A stretch of DNA of 64,000 nucleotides, from contig NC_080050.1 in assembly GCF_026212465.1 (NCBI RefSeq), forward strand, positions 32,173,570 through 32,237,569. Direction: 5' to 3'. The notes beneath the pieces are model-generated. The model worked only from the letters and a program-made list of their open reading frames with translations. It ran no database searches and had not been told where the DNA came from. Both the position numbers and the translations under genes were made by a program. Origin of the DNA: Amaranthus tricolor (lineage: Eukaryota > Streptophyta > Magnoliopsida > Caryophyllales > Amaranthaceae). Below, one piece after another: positions 12,479 through 26,819 of the stretch. Within the stretch, counting starts at the first letter, position 1, and each line of letters starts with the position of its first letter.

Positions 12479-12644
12479 CATAACAAGACAATTTCGACAA
12501 CTGTTTTTACAATGTTTATGAGAAACTGGTTGCTCAATTTGCTAATCGAGGCTGAAAACCTCTTTAACCGCTACATCAATTAAGAGACCAAAACATTATA
12601 AAGAACATATGACAGACTTACAAGTTATAATGAAACACAGGTCT

Positions 12645-15600
12645 TCACTTTCTGGAAAGATGAGGTTTTATTGATTCTACGACCACCTGTTTGATGACAA
12701 AGACAAGATTTCAAAATCAAATTCATACTACACAACTAACTCCGTCAGCATGCAGATTGCAGCTGAAGGCTAAAGTTCCCAAAGAATGAAGCTTCAATAT
12801 TGGGGAAGGGAGGGGTGGGAAATAGAAACGCAAACTATACACGGATTCTCTAAAGCAATTTTCCTTTCAAAACCTCTTTCCTAACTATTATGCTTGAAAA
12901 TGAGTGTGCTTACCCTCCCATCGTAAGACAATGACGCAAAAATCCAAGGTTCCCTTGAACTCCAAGCAAGGCCTGAAACATGATTCAAGGTGAAAAGTCA
13001 TTTTACGAAACGAACAAATAAGCAACAAGAGTGGCTGACATAGCTACCATAAACACTGTCTTCATAATCACTGTATGAGTGCAATAAAGGCTCTGCGCGA
13101 TTAGTTGTGGACTCCACCAAACTGAAAGAAAATTCAACTGAAGTAAATAAACAAGTTCACGAGTACAATAAAGTGGCTACAAAACCATATCATTAAGAAT
13201 AAAATCTTTCAGACCTTGTGTCCTCACTATGCGTCGGAGCTGACCACAAGCTCACAGATGAATCGGTTCCAGCACTCTGCAAAAGTGGTAGCTTGTCAAC
13301 ATTGTTATAGCTGTAGTTCTATCTTTGTACTCGGCAAATAATAATTTGCAGAGATAGAAAAGATTATAAGAAAAATCCTCTTAACTTGCGATAAGTAGGT
13401 TAGAGACTAAAGCTCACATTTCTGCCTACGGGATGTAAACTACTCATCACAAGTACTAATGCATATATGTAATCGAGCATGATATTTTGTGATAAAAAAA
13501 TGTGTAAATTCACATATGTAGAGAGGGAAAAGAGAGACAACCAAGATTAAACCGTTGTACTCAGGGTTACACCTGACTGTCCATGTCCTGTCAATGACAG
13601 CAAATAAAGCAGCATTAAAAAAGGTAAACTTTTCAGAAAAAGTTCTCCAGAAAAAAAATTATATATATATATATATATATACACACACCAAGCAATGATC
13701 GTGTAGAGAATCCATGAGAAAAAGGAAACTGACAAAATCATAGTGTAAAAACAAGGCCGCATCGCATCGCGTTGTATAGGTATTCAAAAACAACAAACTG
13801 ATATTTCTCACATTGTAACGGTGTAAAAAAATCCCGTTTTGGGCCACATCAAGGGATATTATAGGGTTTTGACCGATATTTAGGCATTACGATAACCGCA
13901 TCACTATTTCGTTACCGCAATTGCGACCGTTATCGCATATTTACTCTATGACAAGGAGTAGCAATTCAGCATAATTTTTATTTGTCCACAACTTATTTTT
14001 TCTAGCAAAACTATGGTAACAATCAAATAGATTCACGTTCAATAATGTGTAATTTATATACTTTTATTTTGCAGTACGCAATCTGAGGGAAAATAATGGT
14101 TAGCAGTAAGCTAGTGTTTCATATATGGTCCAGCATTAGTACATGGCGAAAAGTTCATAAACTCAGAAGTGCGGGCAACTTCGAACTAATCCTCAGATAA
14201 CTCAGAATTCATCTAATGTTCTACAAGCAAAGAAATCATTGCTGGAAAATGCAAGGAAAATTTTAGCTGACATTAATTCAGAACAGTCATAACTTTAGAA
14301 AAAAATACAAGGTACTGACAGAATAACGAGGTGCCACTTCCCAAACAGAACCCACTTTACAGTCACATTGTGGAAATACGAAGCACGAGCTATTTGAAAA
14401 ACATAAGTTGAAACAAAGGCAGTAACACTATTTCAGTGCACTTCTAAGTTTTACCAGTGATCATGGCCAGGAAGCTCGGTGATGGGAGCCTTCAACATCC
14501 TAAGATCCCAAATGCGTATTCCAGACTCATCCTCTGCAGTTACCTATGAGGACAAAGAACACATTAACATATGTTCTCGGCGTTTAGATCGACAACGGAA
14601 ACAAGTGAAGAAACCAAGAAATTGATTTTAATTTGTCTTGAGATTCAATTATCTGAAAGGGTGAATATTATGCTGTCTAAACTCTAAATACCCCTTGTAC
14701 TGTCAACTTCAAGGCTTAAACAAAATAAATCCAGTCTTACTGTCTAAACCTTAAATGCAAGTTTTCTCTGTGAGAAGAGATGAGCTCATGAAAATTGGCA
14801 AAACTGGCAAGAAGTTTTTCATTTAACACCATTCTTAAAAATTAAAAATGTAATACAACAAACAATTTATACTTGGTAAAAGTCCATGAGGAAATATAAG
14901 ATCTATGAACATCATTTGCTAGGAAAGCTTAGCAAATTCCTTACCAGGATATGTGTTGTTTTGACATCATAATCAAGGTTGCGGGCATGTACTTGCTCAA
15001 TTGAGTTGGTCATCCTGTAGAAATTAAAAGTGTTTAGACCAATAGGTGGCAAAGAAAACACATCATACAGGAACAAATGTTCAGGTAGCAGGCAAACTTC
15101 AGAAAAAAAACCAGTTATGGCAGGTGTTCAAAAAGAAAGGATATTACTATAGCACATAAAATCACTAGTAAAAGGCACCTTTATGTCCATCGAGAAGAGA
15201 CTAATAAGATTAAGTCCTTACGCTAATGTAACACCTAAGTGACCAAGGCTAACAACCAGGGTCTAAGGCCTCTTAAATTTATATAATGTCAGTCAAATTA
15301 CATAAAAATAGCATAACTTGGATGCAACAAATAATCAAAGAAATGTGCCGCAAGTACTATACAGCATACTAAGAACATTCTAAAGCAAAAGGAAGATTTG
15401 TATACATGCTTTCGCAGAGTAAACAAGAGGAATAAAGGCAGTTAAATAATACATTCCAGAATTTTTTTTTACATAATTTAAAACAGAATGACTTTATTCA
15501 TAACACCCTTGATATCAAAATATCTCTCGTATCTTTGACGACAAGATTATCTCCCCCATTGACAATCTTTAGAAAGAAATTATTATATCCAGAAAAGAGA

Positions 15601-18600
15601 TGAAAATGTAAAGAGGTTCAAAGCTCCATATTCAAACACACAAGTGCCATGCTCAAATGAGATACTTAGGCAATAATTATTGCTTTTGAATATTATTTTT
15701 GAATTCAGGATACGACAGCTTTGGTGCTCTTAATCATCAGGATCTACTATTACTATCACAATTTCTCCTAGGCTTGGTCAATCCCTTTATTATGCTACAA
15801 AGAATTTCTAATGTGGATCTTAAGCTCTTAGATTAATCAAATAATTCAGCAACCTGTGTTCTTGCCCCTACCTCAAGAGTTTACAGCAATGTTAGCTTCC
15901 ACAAACAAGTGTTCTTCTGTAATGTCAAACTATCATTCTGAACTTCCCTACACCTTTTTAAGGTCTTGAATGACAATTCTTAGAGACACGGTGAGCATTG
16001 CACAACTCTCTGTTAGGGAAGTTTTCAATATAACCAATTCTCAAAGGAATTGGGCACTGAGCAGTGAACACTACAAATGACATTTGCTTGATTCGTTAAT
16101 GTATTGATCACCATGCCTTTCAATAAGCCAACAGGCATGCAAGCACACAAATACATACCCCTTACAAAAGAGGTTGGACTTTGGAGTGTAAATACAAATG
16201 TAAGAGTGCGTACAAATATATAATTGAAAGATAATGGCAGTAAGGTGAAATGAAGTAGCCTATAGGGCATACTATGGGACATAAAGTATAACTGTTACAA
16301 GAAGCATGATAAAAAGATACGCAATTAGCATTGAAATAAAATTTGATACAGAAAGTCTACAACAAAAGCATAGGATCGCTTCAATATCGCTAAAGAATCA
16401 TTGGGTCAGTGTGACAGTTAATTATAGATTGTTAGTTTTCTTAAAAAGAATCCAACCTCTCTAACCCATGATGATTCATCAATTATTTCTGTATTTTACA
16501 GTTAATTCAGATAGTCATTCATTATTTTCATCTTCTCCATTATTTGTTCAAGTAGCCATGGCTGTTCATAACATATCATAGAGCATCTCAAACAATTTCC
16601 AAGTTCATTAACTCCAATAAGAAATTCGACCCAAGGATTTTAGCTGATAAATTGGTTTTTTTTATGGATCTAACTGATCAAGACCGATTTTTACTACACT
16701 TTTGCTAACTCCAACTCCAATTTGCCGATTGTCTTTCTTCTTTGTAGTTTTACCTATTGAAGCTGAACTAACTGATTCAAAGTGATTTTTACAAATTACA
16801 ATATATTTTTACTAAATTAAACTTATTTCACCTAAAGATCATTGTTTTGAGGTGAAGAAAATTGGGCAAGCCATGTCAAGATGATCCTATCCACAAATTG
16901 GGAATACTTTTACCAATTAGTGAAGGTTTCAACATAATCTTCATCAGTGTTTGAAAGGCTGTGCAGAGGCCTTATGTACAATGCCTGGACAAGACAATGG
17001 CTCATAAATGTGCAGCCGGTGCCTCTTTCCCACTTCTGCAGCCTGTTTGTCTCACAAAATCTTATAATTAAGCTTATTGTCTCACTTTGATGAGGCGAGC
17101 AACTCACACATAAGGTCTTGGACCCAATGCAGCTTAGTGAAACTTTTCATATGTTGACTAAGCTTGTGAAAAGAATATCTTCAATTACTATACTATTAAT
17201 TAATCCAGGTGGAAGTTGGAACTAGCTGTATTTCAATCACCAACTGTAGTGCAATCAAATTAATATGAAAGGATAATCCAAACAAAAACCACCAGGATTA
17301 GTCCATCAGCTACTTTAAAGGCAATACCAATTAACATAGCCACAAACCATAAATTTATAGCTACATCATACTACCAGAGGACCACAAAGCTTTCTCTTTT
17401 TTAAAACAAAAAAAGGGTAAAATTCACATAAACAAAAGTCGTGATCTGTTAAAGGTCACGAAGAGGTTTAGGGTTATACTATCTATCATAAGAGAGAAGC
17501 ACATTGCTGCCAGGTATAACACAAGCTTGTCAAGCACAAATTTTGATGTTTCTCATCTCAAGTAACATCTCTCGCCCCTCTTTCAGAGGCAAGTAGGAAA
17601 AGATATGTTAAATAAAGTGTAAATTTAAGGAGAAATTTTCCTTTCCACGGGGAAAATAGTAATTATCACTCCATGTGAGATCATCCCACACCACAAACAT
17701 CATAAAGTAGACTATCCTTGAAATAGAGTCAACACACTGAGACATTCTTTACTCTTACTTCCGGTAAAAAAGAAAAGGAAAAACAGAGATCTCCATTAAT
17801 TTTATGAAGAAAAAGATAAAAAGGTCAATCTTTTAGAAAAAACGGACATTTATTCACTAGGAATTAACATAAAAACCATGAGTTTGACTTTCGTAGCTAT
17901 AATCTTATACTTCTATATAACAACAATGCTAGAGCTTTATACTTCTATACTAGAATGGAAAAATTGAGGTTGAGCACTCTAAATGGATAATGATCTCACT
18001 ATGGAAAAGAAGCTAGGCACACTATGTCCAAACATTACGGAGTATTCTAGAAAATGGAAAATGATACTACCTCAGTCCAAGTTTAGTAAGATCATACAAT
18101 AATGGCAACAATTATAACCGATACAGTACAACAGATGCACATGACCGAAAACTATTAATGAAGATAAGAGCAATTACATTTTATGCAAGAGTTCAGAAAG
18201 CGAAAAGATAGATCAATAATGAGAGCATACTTCATTGTTCGTAGGTCCCAAAGCTGGATTGCTGATTCACTTGTCAATGCAACAGCATTTACATCATGAG
18301 GATCCCAGGCACCACCACTTAAGTAATGTAACATGCCAGCTGATTCCTGTGAATGTACCTAAAAATGTAGAAGCATCTGAATAAGAATAAGAAGATATAT
18401 ATTAAAAAAAGATGTCCATCTGCAAATGTTAGGACATGTTCAAGAAATGATTGAGACTAAATAAATTAATAATTTTTAGCAAAATTGACTCTGCAAAGAT
18501 TTTACACCAATAATGCCATTGAAAATAGAGAAAAGGGCCTGAAAGCAGGAAGTGAGGCAAAACTGGAACAAAGACAAAATGTTGTCTCAGAATAATAAAG

Positions 18601-21600
18601 GTTTATAGACACATAAGCACGGATACACACACATATCATAGAGATTTGCCAGATAAAGCTGTTGCAGTTCTCTAAATTTAACAATTTCTCCTGTTCTGCC
18701 CATTCCTTGGGACCTTGATTACTTTGGGAATTACTCTTTCATCATTCAATAGAGGAGTGTAGAACTAAGAAGCATCAATTCAGAAGTCGAGAGCCTTTTA
18801 TTAACCAGCTATCCTGTTGAAATTGTTTTCTAAAAAATATTTGCAGAAAAATTGTGAAAGGCTTTTTATGAATGATCATAGACACCAAAAAGAAACCTTA
18901 ATATGAGAGACGGAAAAGAGTGGCTTTGTTGGTCATCATACTTGGTAATCAGTATCTTGTGGCAGAAGAGTCCTTAATTATCTTTTACTTGTTTGTCCCC
19001 AAGTTCTTTGGCTTTGCCACATATAATTACCATTGCTATGGGATGAGCTGGTTCGAACCAATCATGCTCTATAAATTACAAAAGTTATTGTAGCCTAGAA
19101 AAGACAGATGGAAATATGTTGGGCTGCCTAAGTGTTGAGATGGTTACATTGACCATTTGGTGGGGTACTTGGCAAGGTGGTAACTGGATTTTTTGGAGTG
19201 GGGTACATTGGCAATCAAGGTATACGAAAACTTTATGGTTTTTTATAATTGGAGTCAAGTATTAGCTTTTGAGAGTCATGTGGATTTAGGAGATCCAGAG
19301 TTTTGAATATATCCTACCTCTACAATAGTATTGTTTCGCACAACTTCGCCATATGTACCCACTACACATATATTCTTTGTACTTTTGTGTTGTCGAGCTC
19401 AAGCAATATAGCAGTAAGCGTTCCAACTATATAAATAACCACACAATAAAAATATATTTGAAGCCAAATTACACTGCAATAATCTTAATACCTGTGCTGT
19501 CTTCTTTGAAGAATCTAAACTCCACAAGAACAGGTTCTGTTCGTCAATACTAATTATCTTATCATGTCTTCCTGTAGGCCACCAAAGAACACTGCAGCAC
19601 AAACATCATGAAAACTAAGAAAGAAATACAAGTAAACAAAGACTCTGGATTTGACATGGAACAAGTGTGCAGCCCATTCGAGCAAAAAAATTTTATGAAT
19701 TAGCATATTGCTAAAAAGGCCACATTGCAAAAGTGCAAGTTTCATATATAAAATCAAGGTCAACATCAAACAAAGAAATTAATTACAGGAAAGTGTAATA
19801 AAAAGTTTTGATCCAGATAGAGGAGCAGCACAACAAACAAGGAGCCCTATACTCCCAGTCCCATCTCACTTTGTGTTCAAAAGAAACAAGCTAATTGTCA
19901 AACCTATTATTTGAACCGCGAGAGTGTACTCAAAAACTGAGTAGGACCTAGCCAATGCTTCCTATATAATTTTGTATCAATAAGCTATGTGAACCATTTG
20001 TCCTTAGGTGAACAGTAACTTATCCGTCAACCTGAGACATTCCAAATCATAATCACAAGGCTTCATAAGCTAGAGAGTAAATCCCATCATTTCAAAACAT
20101 TTAGGTATGACAAGAGCAGCTTTGATGTAATATTCCTGTTTCTTTTTATTTATCCAAATCTTTAGCTTATGAAACCCAGGAAGTTGATACTATATACAAG
20201 CCCGTGTGGTGTTTAGAGTGTGAAAGAGTGGTTGTTAAAAAATTATAATAGGGTGAATACTGAATGAAAATAAAGTGGACAGACAAAAGATGTAATAGCA
20301 GGAAAATGTTGGGATAAAAGTGTGCCAAAAGATGAAGCTAGTATATGAAAGAAATGGATCAAATGGAAAAGTGGAAAAATAAAAAAAAATGAACCCAGTA
20401 TCAGTAAAAGTCATAAGTTTACACCTCTTATTTCAACTTTGTTTCCTGCAATCCAATACTAACGTTTTAGCTTCCATACAACACTGCTGTTTGATAAATG
20501 GAGAATCATGAAGCTACACAATGGGAGTGACTACATAGCTAAAACTCAAATGGAATTGCCTATCTTGCAAAACATGGGAACACAAAACAAATTTCTTCAC
20601 ATTAAGATACCATGAAACAGATTCTTAATCATTAAACTAAATATAGTAGTAAAGTTAACAAAATGAGCATGAAATAAACATAGACAGCTCACCATCCAAT
20701 TTTAGCACTATGAGAATCAAGAGCAGCTATCCTTTCCAGTTGAGGCGAATTTAACTGTCCATACAATTCAGGAATTTGCCATATGGCTGCTCCATATGAT
20801 TGACCTTTACAGAAATGGAGAAATTAATGAGCAACATATACCATTTTTGATAAGAAAAAACTTTGCTAACTATGAATTAACAAAACAGTGCAGGCAATTA
20901 ACAGTACAATTGACAGATTTTTTTGATAAAGAAAATAGTACAATTGACAGATTTACAAGGTTGGAGCAGTCTAATGATGCTAGGTTTTTGTCATAGAAAT
21001 CTTCCAAATACAGGCTATGTCATCACTAGATTGCATATTAACGGAATCTAAGATGCATTTTACTCCCGAACCTAGCACAAGTGTAGAGGACGTCTCAACA
21101 TCAATGAAGTTGAAAATTTATCATTCGTTCCTAAGGGCAATCCAGGAGAAGCAAGGGGTAGTATGCTAGTGAAAAAGGACATAACACGGTGGGATGAGGA
21201 AGTAGGAAGATAGGATAGCTAAGATACATATATTAAGATGTCTAGTTACCAACTTACCATCACTTCAGACTACTATTAAAAATCATATTTCAAAATACCA
21301 ATGCAATGTGAACAAAGACGTCTAGTTACCATCGAAATAGACGGTTGAGAAAATGCGCTGATCATAGGGACAAGAAGCAATGTCCCATATCTCATTTGGG
21401 TGAGAGAACAACCCTTCACATACCAACTCAATGCCACCATTTGAAAGACGTATCAAATGCACCTGAATGAAATATACACAATAAGCTTGAAAAACAAAAA
21501 TGGCTGATAATCAATCGCACCAAAACCATTAATTAAACATAAAAAAAATAAATGAGTGTTTAACTAATAGAACAAAAGTTCATAATAAAATCCAATCAAA

Positions 21601-22661
21601 CAAAAATTAAGCCTCATTTTAGAGTTCACGCATTTAAGCAACAATTGACACTTTATCCGAACAAAGCCACCAGTAGCTAAAAGCCTAAAAGCTTAAACAG
21701 AATTCATACCCAAATGCATCCAAAAACTGAGTCCACCTTCAGAAATCGTACAATAACCAATTCTAAAGAGTAAAGACAACAACCATCATAGTGCAACAAT
21801 GTGATTTCGGTTGTAGTTGAGATAAACTTTTGTGGTAAATGTGGATAGTTTTGCGATTGTCGTAGCCAATATTTTGGTCGTGGTAAGCTTATAAAACTTT
21901 ACAATACAGTCGTAATTACAATGATGTTGTGGACTATATCTTGCATTATGGCAAAAAGCCAGCAGCATCTCCATCCTATGCGGTGTTTTAGGGATCAGAT
22001 TATGCAACCTTACCATTGTAATAACAAATATAGGTTGTTTCTTACAAATCCTTATCAAATTCAAAACATAATAGGTTACAAAAAATTATCAAAACAAAAT
22101 GCTCGTCAACTAAATGCAAATAAAGAAATCATAATCAAATTCAGGACAAAGTGAGCTTGACTTCAGACTTAATATCATTTCATAACTCAAAAGTAAGATA
22201 AAGATTACCAAAATAAATGTGTAATAATAAACTAAAACGATGAAAGGAATTCAAAATAAAATGCACCTTGTACAACATTAAGCAAACATGCGCAATCAAC
22301 TACAACAACAAAAAATGGTCACAATAAAATGCCCATAATCCGCAATTGATCCTAATTTCAAAAGAAATTCATACTATTTCAGAATGTTCAAACATAATCA
22401 TAGAATAATTGACCTCGTTTTCTTCTTTGAGACTGAGAGTACCAGCGATGAAGCTGGTGTGATCTGTATCCGCCTTAACATCCGCAATGCATCTTGCCTT
22501 TGAAAAACAATTAATCAGACAAACGAATGAGCGTAAAATCGAGGTTTCGTGTATACGAATTAAATTAAATTGAACTGAAATTAGGTTTAGGTATGGGATT
22601 AAGGGTAAACGCTTGCCTGATATTTTAAACCGTAACCAATGCCGGTTGATCCACCCTGCAT
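12645..22661 (-). CDS. EIPR1: EIPR1/TSSC1-like WD40 protein, complete 13-exon gene
   Basis: Spliced from 13 minus-strand exons: 22661-22617, 22497-22414, 21462-21330, 20804-20693, 19591-19492, 18358-18231, 15014-14945, 14543-14455, 13587-13542, 13276-13215, 13121-13048, 12972-12914 and 12686-12645. The lengths sum to 1044 bp and stay in frame, giving 347 aa and a TGA stop. It begins MQGGSTGIGYGLKYQ and ends HLSRK, as in plant EIPR1/TSSC1 homologues. WD40 hallmarks include LWDLR near residue 195 and IWDLR near 236, plus GHDHWTW at the exon 8/9 junction, and the whole chain should form a seven-bladed propeller. In animals EIPR1 interacts with the EARP and GARP tethering complexes, acting in endosomal recycling and dense-core vesicle traffic; a similar role in plants is inferred. 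Intron 1 uses a GC donor. All key blocks are present and no frameshift is seen. Confidence 0.95.
13661..13682. repeat. (AT)n microsatellite in an EIPR1-like intron
   Basis: About ten AT units followed by a short CA run (acacacac), in the intron between exons 8 and 9. Confidence 0.8.
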
Positions 22662-22770
22662 TTTTTGATTCCAATCGAAACTGCCAATTTTGCAGGGAAG
22701 CTCAATATAATGATACTCTGCACTTGAGCTCGGTGAATGGTGATCTATGAAAGTAGAATAATCATACTAA

Positions 22771-23432
22771 GGGTGTGTTTGGTAGATGGATTGAAGGATG
22801 GAAATGGAATTAAAAATCCTTGGATGGAAATGGAGTTAAAAATCCTTAAATATAACTATTTCATGTTTGGTCACGGGAATAAGATTAAATTAATATTGGA
22901 AACAAAAATTTCTAATCAATAAGTGATTTTTGTAAATTATTACAAAAAAAATAATAAAATAATAATAAAGTAAATCAAATTAAAAAAGATAAATTAAAAT
23001 AAAAAATTCTCATCCTATCAAATCTTACAATATAGAATGATTTGTAATCTCACAAATAAATATTATTTACTAATACCTTCTCAATCTTGGTTAATTCTCA
23101 AAGACTTTATTACTAAGGGGTTGGTATTAGATTGATGGGAATGGAAAAAAAAGTAAAATACATTTATACCCTTGTAATTGTAAAATTTATAAACCAAATA
23201 AGAGATATTATAATTTTTAATTTATTTTTAAAAGGATAAATAGATAATTTTTATTTTATTCTCAATCTCATTTCCACTACCAAACAAGAGATATTACAAT
23301 TTTTAAATTATTTCTATCAACATACCAAACAAGGGATTGGGTTATATTTTAACAATTCCCAAATATTAATTTCTAATTCCAATTTCACCTTTTTTATCCT
23401 TAAATTTTCATTTCTACATGCCAAGCACTCAC
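22771..23432. mobile_element. Tourist/Harbinger-like MITE just upstream of the EIPR1-like gene
   Basis: The left end reads GGGTGTGTTTGG and the right end, reverse-complemented, reads GTGAGTGCTTGG, matching at 9 of 12 positions; similarity continues inward (both sides reach GAAAT...GGAATTA). The flanks carry a 3-bp TAA on each side (22768-22770 and 23433-23435), as expected for PIF/Harbinger insertions. The interior is AT-rich and non-coding. It begins 110 bp upstream of the EIPR1-like ATG and so probably overlaps the promoter. Confidence 0.6.
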
Positions 23433-24979
23433 TAAAAGTATTCTACTATTTTCGAACTATAGGTACTCCCTTTGTTCTTTAAGTTTGTTTCACCTTTCAA
23501 ATCAAATATATGATAAAATATTATGCAATATTCAAATTTAATTCAACCAAAAATAAAAATTTTAATTTTCTATGAAAAAATATTTTTTTTAATTAATATA
23601 TAAATATTTCAGTTAATATGATTATTTATATGTTTTGAACGTAATATGTACCTAAAAGACATAAAATTCACCTAACTCTAGATCAATGTCCTTAACATAT
23701 GTTTGAACATTTGCAAGGTTACGTAAATTTTCATTTAAGAAGATTAGAGTCAAAGTCAAATTCAAAGTTAGTCATTAATTCAATATTTCGCACAAGACAC
23801 AGTGTGAAAAGAAGAGAGTAGCAAGCATATCATAAATCTTACATTTTGTTTTCTCCAGAAGGAGTCAAAGTCAAAGTAAAAAGTCCTAAAATAAGTTATT
23901 TGTTTAATTAAATTAATTAAATGATAACTTTTACATACTTTTAATTGTAAAATTAATACTTTAAATATAATACTCGTTTTATATACATGTCTCATCTCTC
24001 ATTCAAAAATTATTGATAGCTTTCAAAAGTCTCACATTTCAATTACTTTTGATTTTTAGAATATTCCAACTTATAACTATATTCATTTCTAAATGACTGT
24101 ACCTGTTGGTTGTTGCAAGCGTAACCAGTTATGGTAAACATGCCTACGTATCAAGCTGTAATTCATTCATATGATTTTTATAAAAAAAATAATAATAAAA
24201 TAACTCAAATTTATTTATTTATAAATAATTAGATTAAATTTTTTAAAGTCACCCCCTTCCCAAACATGGCCTACCACCCGTCCCCTAGCTGGCCACCAAC
24301 CTCTAACTTTTCTTTCTCTCTGCCCTTTCTTTGTCAACCAAAATTTCAAGTTTGTATGATTGTATCAATAAAATCCAATTTTCATTTTTGCTTTATCTAG
24401 TCGATCTATTTATAAATACTTCTTACATAATAATTATTGCATTATATATTGTTTAAACATATATTTATATATTGCGAAAAAATAGTTAAGTAAGATCTTG
24501 TTTAAATTGTTTATCGCATACTTTTAAAATATTAACTTTTTAGAATTATGTCTAATTAGTACTCTTATATAATTAATCAAAATAACAAATTAAATTGAGT
24601 AACAAGTCAAATTCAATAAGTATAATAGAAAGAAGAAAGTATTACTAATATAGAATTTCATACAATGTATGAAGTTGTTGGTATAGAGAGGATATATACA
24701 AATATATTTTTCAAATAATGATGCAAGTATATATGAAGTACTATATTTATAAAATTTAAATATTGACAAATTTTATTTTTCAACATTTTTAACATATTGT
24801 ATGATGATTATATAGACTTGTCAATTATATTTATACCATTTTTTATCAGGCAGCAAAATAAGTAACATGATCAAACACTATTAACATAGTAACAATTCAT
24901 TAATCATATGAATATGAGGTTTACTAAATAGGTCAAGTAAAATATTAAGCAAATTGTTCAAAATTCGATTAAGATTAAG

Positions 24980-25084
<105 letters not shown>

Positions 25085-25986
25085 TATGTTTTTGGGGATA
25101 TTATTATTATTATTACTATTATTATTGTTGTTGTTTTCTATTATAAAATCTAAGTTTTATTAATATAATGACAATAACAACCACAATTAATGAATATACT
25201 TATGAATACCTAATAATTATACTTAAAAATTAGCACATACTCAATATTCAAATGCACTACACTATATTTCATTTAATCAATTGAATACAATATGTATGTT
25301 ACATATAATTATGTATATGAAATATATTGTACTATATTTATCGATTACACCCCTTCTTCTTCTTATGTATTATATATACACATGGCAATTTAAGAATAAT
25401 ATATCAATCGGTTAAATTTTATGTGTAATCATAAATTTTTATATTTTTATTTTTCTTATATTTATAAATTGTTTGCATAAAATATGAACAGTAAATAAAT
25501 GTCATTCATATAAACATATATTAAAAAATCATCTGTTTAAGGAAAATGTATAAATACTTCTTGATCTTCTTTAATTCTTAATTATGTATTAGTAATTATG
25601 TAATAAATTCTTTTAAATATTTAATATAATTTAGTTTCAAAATGTACCAATACTTGCAATAATTAGCTTAATTTTTTTAGTAAATAACTAGCTTAACTTA
25701 TCGTACAAATGCACATATTATCTTAATTCAATTATTACTATTGCCTATTAGATTCTTATATATAAACCAAATTGATTTTATATTTGAATATAACTTATGA
25801 TTGAGATTTGGGAATATTGTTATACTTCATATTATCAAGAATATATATATATGCTGCTTAATATTAATGAAAATAAATTCTTGTTGATTTAGTGGAATAT
25901 TTTGTGTTACCACTTTTAAGATTTTTTGCGGAAAGAATAAATATAATTTAATCACATGTCATTAGATTAATTAAAGACTTAAATAC

Positions 25987-25987
<1 letters not shown>

Positions 25988-26045
<58 letters not shown>
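25988..26045. repeat. (TAA)n microsatellite, about 19 units
   Basis: A pure AAT/TAA run in the spacer. Together with the repeats at 24981 and 26411 it makes three large trinucleotide arrays within 1.5 kb. Confidence 0.97.
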
Positions 26046-26406
26046 TAATAAATATATTAACCATCAAGAACTCCTCATGATGATCATATTGTTCTGCTTT
26101 CTTTCACATCCTCTCTAAACCCAATTATCTTGGGCGGGATTTATTGGGATGATATGACAAGGCAAAGCAAAAATTAATAAATTCTTTAAAGACCATATGC
26201 AATTTAAAAAATTATGATATTTTTCTAATAACTTATCTTTAGATACTTAGCATAAATTGCGTATGTATTTTAATATTAAGGCATCTAATTTTTTTAGGCT
26301 ATGTGTGGTCAAACATGTTGAACATGTTTAAAACCACCCCTTTGATATATAAATGAGTTAATGACAATTATAACAGTTTTTTTAAATACATGCACATAAA
26401 TAATCG

Positions 26407-26410
<4 letters not shown>

Positions 26411-26496
<86 letters not shown>
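26411..26496. repeat. Back-to-back (AAT)n / (ATT)n inverted microsatellite
   Basis: About 13 AAT units are followed directly, at 26450, by about 15 ATT units. The array is therefore a perfect inverted repeat that could extrude as a long AT hairpin or cruciform. Confidence 0.95.
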
Positions 26497-26497
<1 letters not shown>

Positions 26498-26668
26498 ACA
26501 AATCTAACTTAATCTCACCAAAAACAAATACTTATTTTGTTTTATTATATTTGCTATATGCTACCCTTTATTTTTTATGCAATTTAATTTTTATTTTATT
26601 TATTTATATATTAAATCATACATACATAGTTAAAATTATAATAGTTAATATCATAAAAACATAAATTA

Positions 26669-26779
26669 GAAATGATGTGGTATTGTAAAATATATTACAC
26701 TTTATTATATTTTTCCTATATTAACCATTTTAATTTATAAAATAATCTTTAAAGAAATGATGTGGTATTGTAAAATATA
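26669..26779. repeat. Perfect 26-bp direct repeat upstream of the DUF7796-like gene
   Basis: The same 26 bases, starting gaaatgatgtgg, occur at 26669-26694 and 26754-26779, 85 bp apart. The second copy borders the C-rich leader of the downstream gene. Confidence 0.85.
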
Positions 26780-26819
26780 CGACGGCTGTTATAATAAATT
26801 GAAAAAGTACATCTCATTT

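Noticed and set aside
12269..12481. 70-codon minus-strand frame
   Set aside because: It lies mostly across the SINE and its A-run; no domain.
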